The notes under the pieces were generated by a model, which did no database searches, was not told the DNA's origin, and saw only the letters and a list, made by a program, of their open reading frames with translations. 64,000 nt of DNA from Cytophagaceae bacterium. Lineage in GTDB: Bacteria > Bacteroidota > Bacteroidia > Cytophagales > Cytophagaceae. A program made the position numbers and the translations under genes. Positions within the stretch are counted from its first letter, which is position 1; each line of letters begins with the position of its first letter. Below are positions 63,419 through 64,000 of the stretch, piece after piece. The DNA lies in NCBI GenBank assembly GCA_021151805.1, contig JAGKWN010000003.1, forward strand, positions 23,136 to 87,135. The letters run 5' to 3'.

Positions 63419-63556
63419 AAGAGTGTAAAGTGTAAAGTGTAAAAAAGATGCGGGTTTTCTCTTAGTCAGGTTTAAACTTGTATTTTTTTAGCTAATTTGA
63501 AACCGGATTCTACTGGTGTAAACATACACTTTACACTCTAAACTTTACACTTACTT
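63419..63556. repeat. Inverted TGTAAAGTGTAAAG repeats around the EVE promoter
   Basis: GAGTGTAAAGTGTAAAGTG (63421-63439) and, reversed, ACACTTTACACTC and AAACTTTACACTT (63526-63552) bracket a ~85-base spacer. Same unit as the thrA-thrB gap. The arm ends just before the EVE ATG, so folding could affect its translation. Confidence 0.65.
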
Positions 63557-63964
63557 ATGAATTACTGGCTTATCAAATCCGAACCTTTTAAATATTCTTT
63601 TGATCAATTTGTTGCAGACAAAAAGACTTTCTGGGATGGCGTGCGTAACTATCAGGCGCGTAATAACCTGAGAGAAATGAAGAAAGGAGATTTGCTGCTG
63701 TTTTATCATTCAAATGAAGGGAAAGAGATTGTTGGTATTGCCAAGATTGTGAAAGAAGCCTACCAGGATCCTACTACGGATGATGCAAATTGGGTGGTTG
63801 TGGATGTTGCTCCGGTAAAAAAACTGAAGAAGCCGGTAACGCTGGAGACAGTTAAAAAAGATAAGCGCCTTGCCAACATGGCCCTGATCAAGTTGATGCG
63901 TCTGTCTGTACAACCTGTTCGGAAAGAGGAGTTTGATATTATCATGGAGCTGGCTGGGGAATAA
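63557..63964 (+). CDS. EVE domain protein
   Basis: 135 residues, the full EVE (PUA-like) fold: N-terminal YWLIKSEPFKYSFDQ, then W-D-G-V-R-N-Y-Q-A-R-N-N-L-R-E-M, L-L-F-Y-H-S-N, and the final S-V-Q-P-V. EVE proteins bind modified bases in DNA or RNA through an aromatic cage; in eukaryotes YTH is related, and some prokaryotic relatives are fused to restriction enzymes. Function of stand-alone forms is unknown. Last gene; the 36 bases after it hold nothing visible. Confidence 0.93.
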   Translation: MNYWLIKSEPFKYSFDQFVADKKTFWDGVRNYQARNNLREMKKGDLLLFYHSNEGKEIVGIAKIVKEAYQDPTTDDANWVVVDVAPVKKLKKPVTLETVKKDKRLANMALIKLMRLSVQPVRKEEFDIIMELAGE

Positions 63965-64000
63965 AAAAACAAATCTTTCAACGGCCTTATTCCATAAAAT

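Overview
The window looks like chromosome from a gliding member of the Bacteroidota (order Cytophagales). My best guess is Cytophaga hutchinsonii or a close relative. The grounds are the 2402-residue SprA gene in a ruvA-sprA-gcvH-VanZ order, Bacteroidota-type promoters (TTTG, about 19 bases, TAnnTTTG), several Bacteroidota-restricted lipoprotein and TPR families, frequent 4-11 base gene overlaps, and moderately low GC.

Layout. 1-21.7 kb is dense housekeeping and envelope DNA on the + strand: end of a flippase gene, dut, a sugar nucleotidyltransferase, TPR protein, DUF4292 lipoprotein, EnvC-like protein, tatA, gatA, a LysM transglycosylase, maeB, ruvA, sprA, gcvH, a VanZ-like gene and an M28 peptidase, then a convergent DUF1003 gene. 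22.1-29.4 kb is an A+T-richer accessory island bounded by near-identical direct repeats of about 45 bp. The right repeat is the 3' edge and terminator of tRNA-Asn. Inside lie a two-gene operon (unknown protein plus ComEC-type metallo-beta-lactamase), a C5 DNA methyltransferase divergent from a UvrD-type helicase fused to an iron-sulfur RecB-like nuclease, a protein ending in an AcrVA2-like motif, and a GIY-YIG remnant. No integrase is visible. 29.6-36.2 kb has htrA, an antiquitin-type aldehyde dehydrogenase, a response regulator, conserved unknowns, tRNA-Ala and an NlpC/P60 lipoprotein. 36.3-45 kb is a surface-polysaccharide cluster: asnB-type amidotransferase, gmd, fcl, two glycosyltransferases, a methyltransferase and a polytopic membrane protein. 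45-56.6 kb holds an Lrp regulator, a TPR protein, an M42 peptidase, adk, obg, grpE-dnaJ and thrA-thrB-thrC. 56.6-61.7 kb is a glycosylation region with two decayed genes, a Gpi18-like membrane protein, GT2, a cold-shock gene and GT9. The window ends with a PolX-like gene that has lost its polymerase aspartates and an EVE-domain gene.

How it fits together. EnvC-like, MltD-like and NlpC/P60 proteins act on peptidoglycan; SprA is the outer-membrane channel of type IX secretion; the gmd/fcl cluster makes and assembles fucose-containing glycan. The thr genes form an aspartate-to-threonine set, and grpE-dnaJ a chaperone operon. The island is the strongest candidate for an undescribed system: methyltransferase plus helicase-nuclease suggests DNA restriction or anti-phage defence, though function is inferred only from domains and context. 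Intergenic spaces from 47.8 kb onward carry recurrent AAGCTTTAAGCC-like and TGTAAAG-like repeats, often as inverted pairs.
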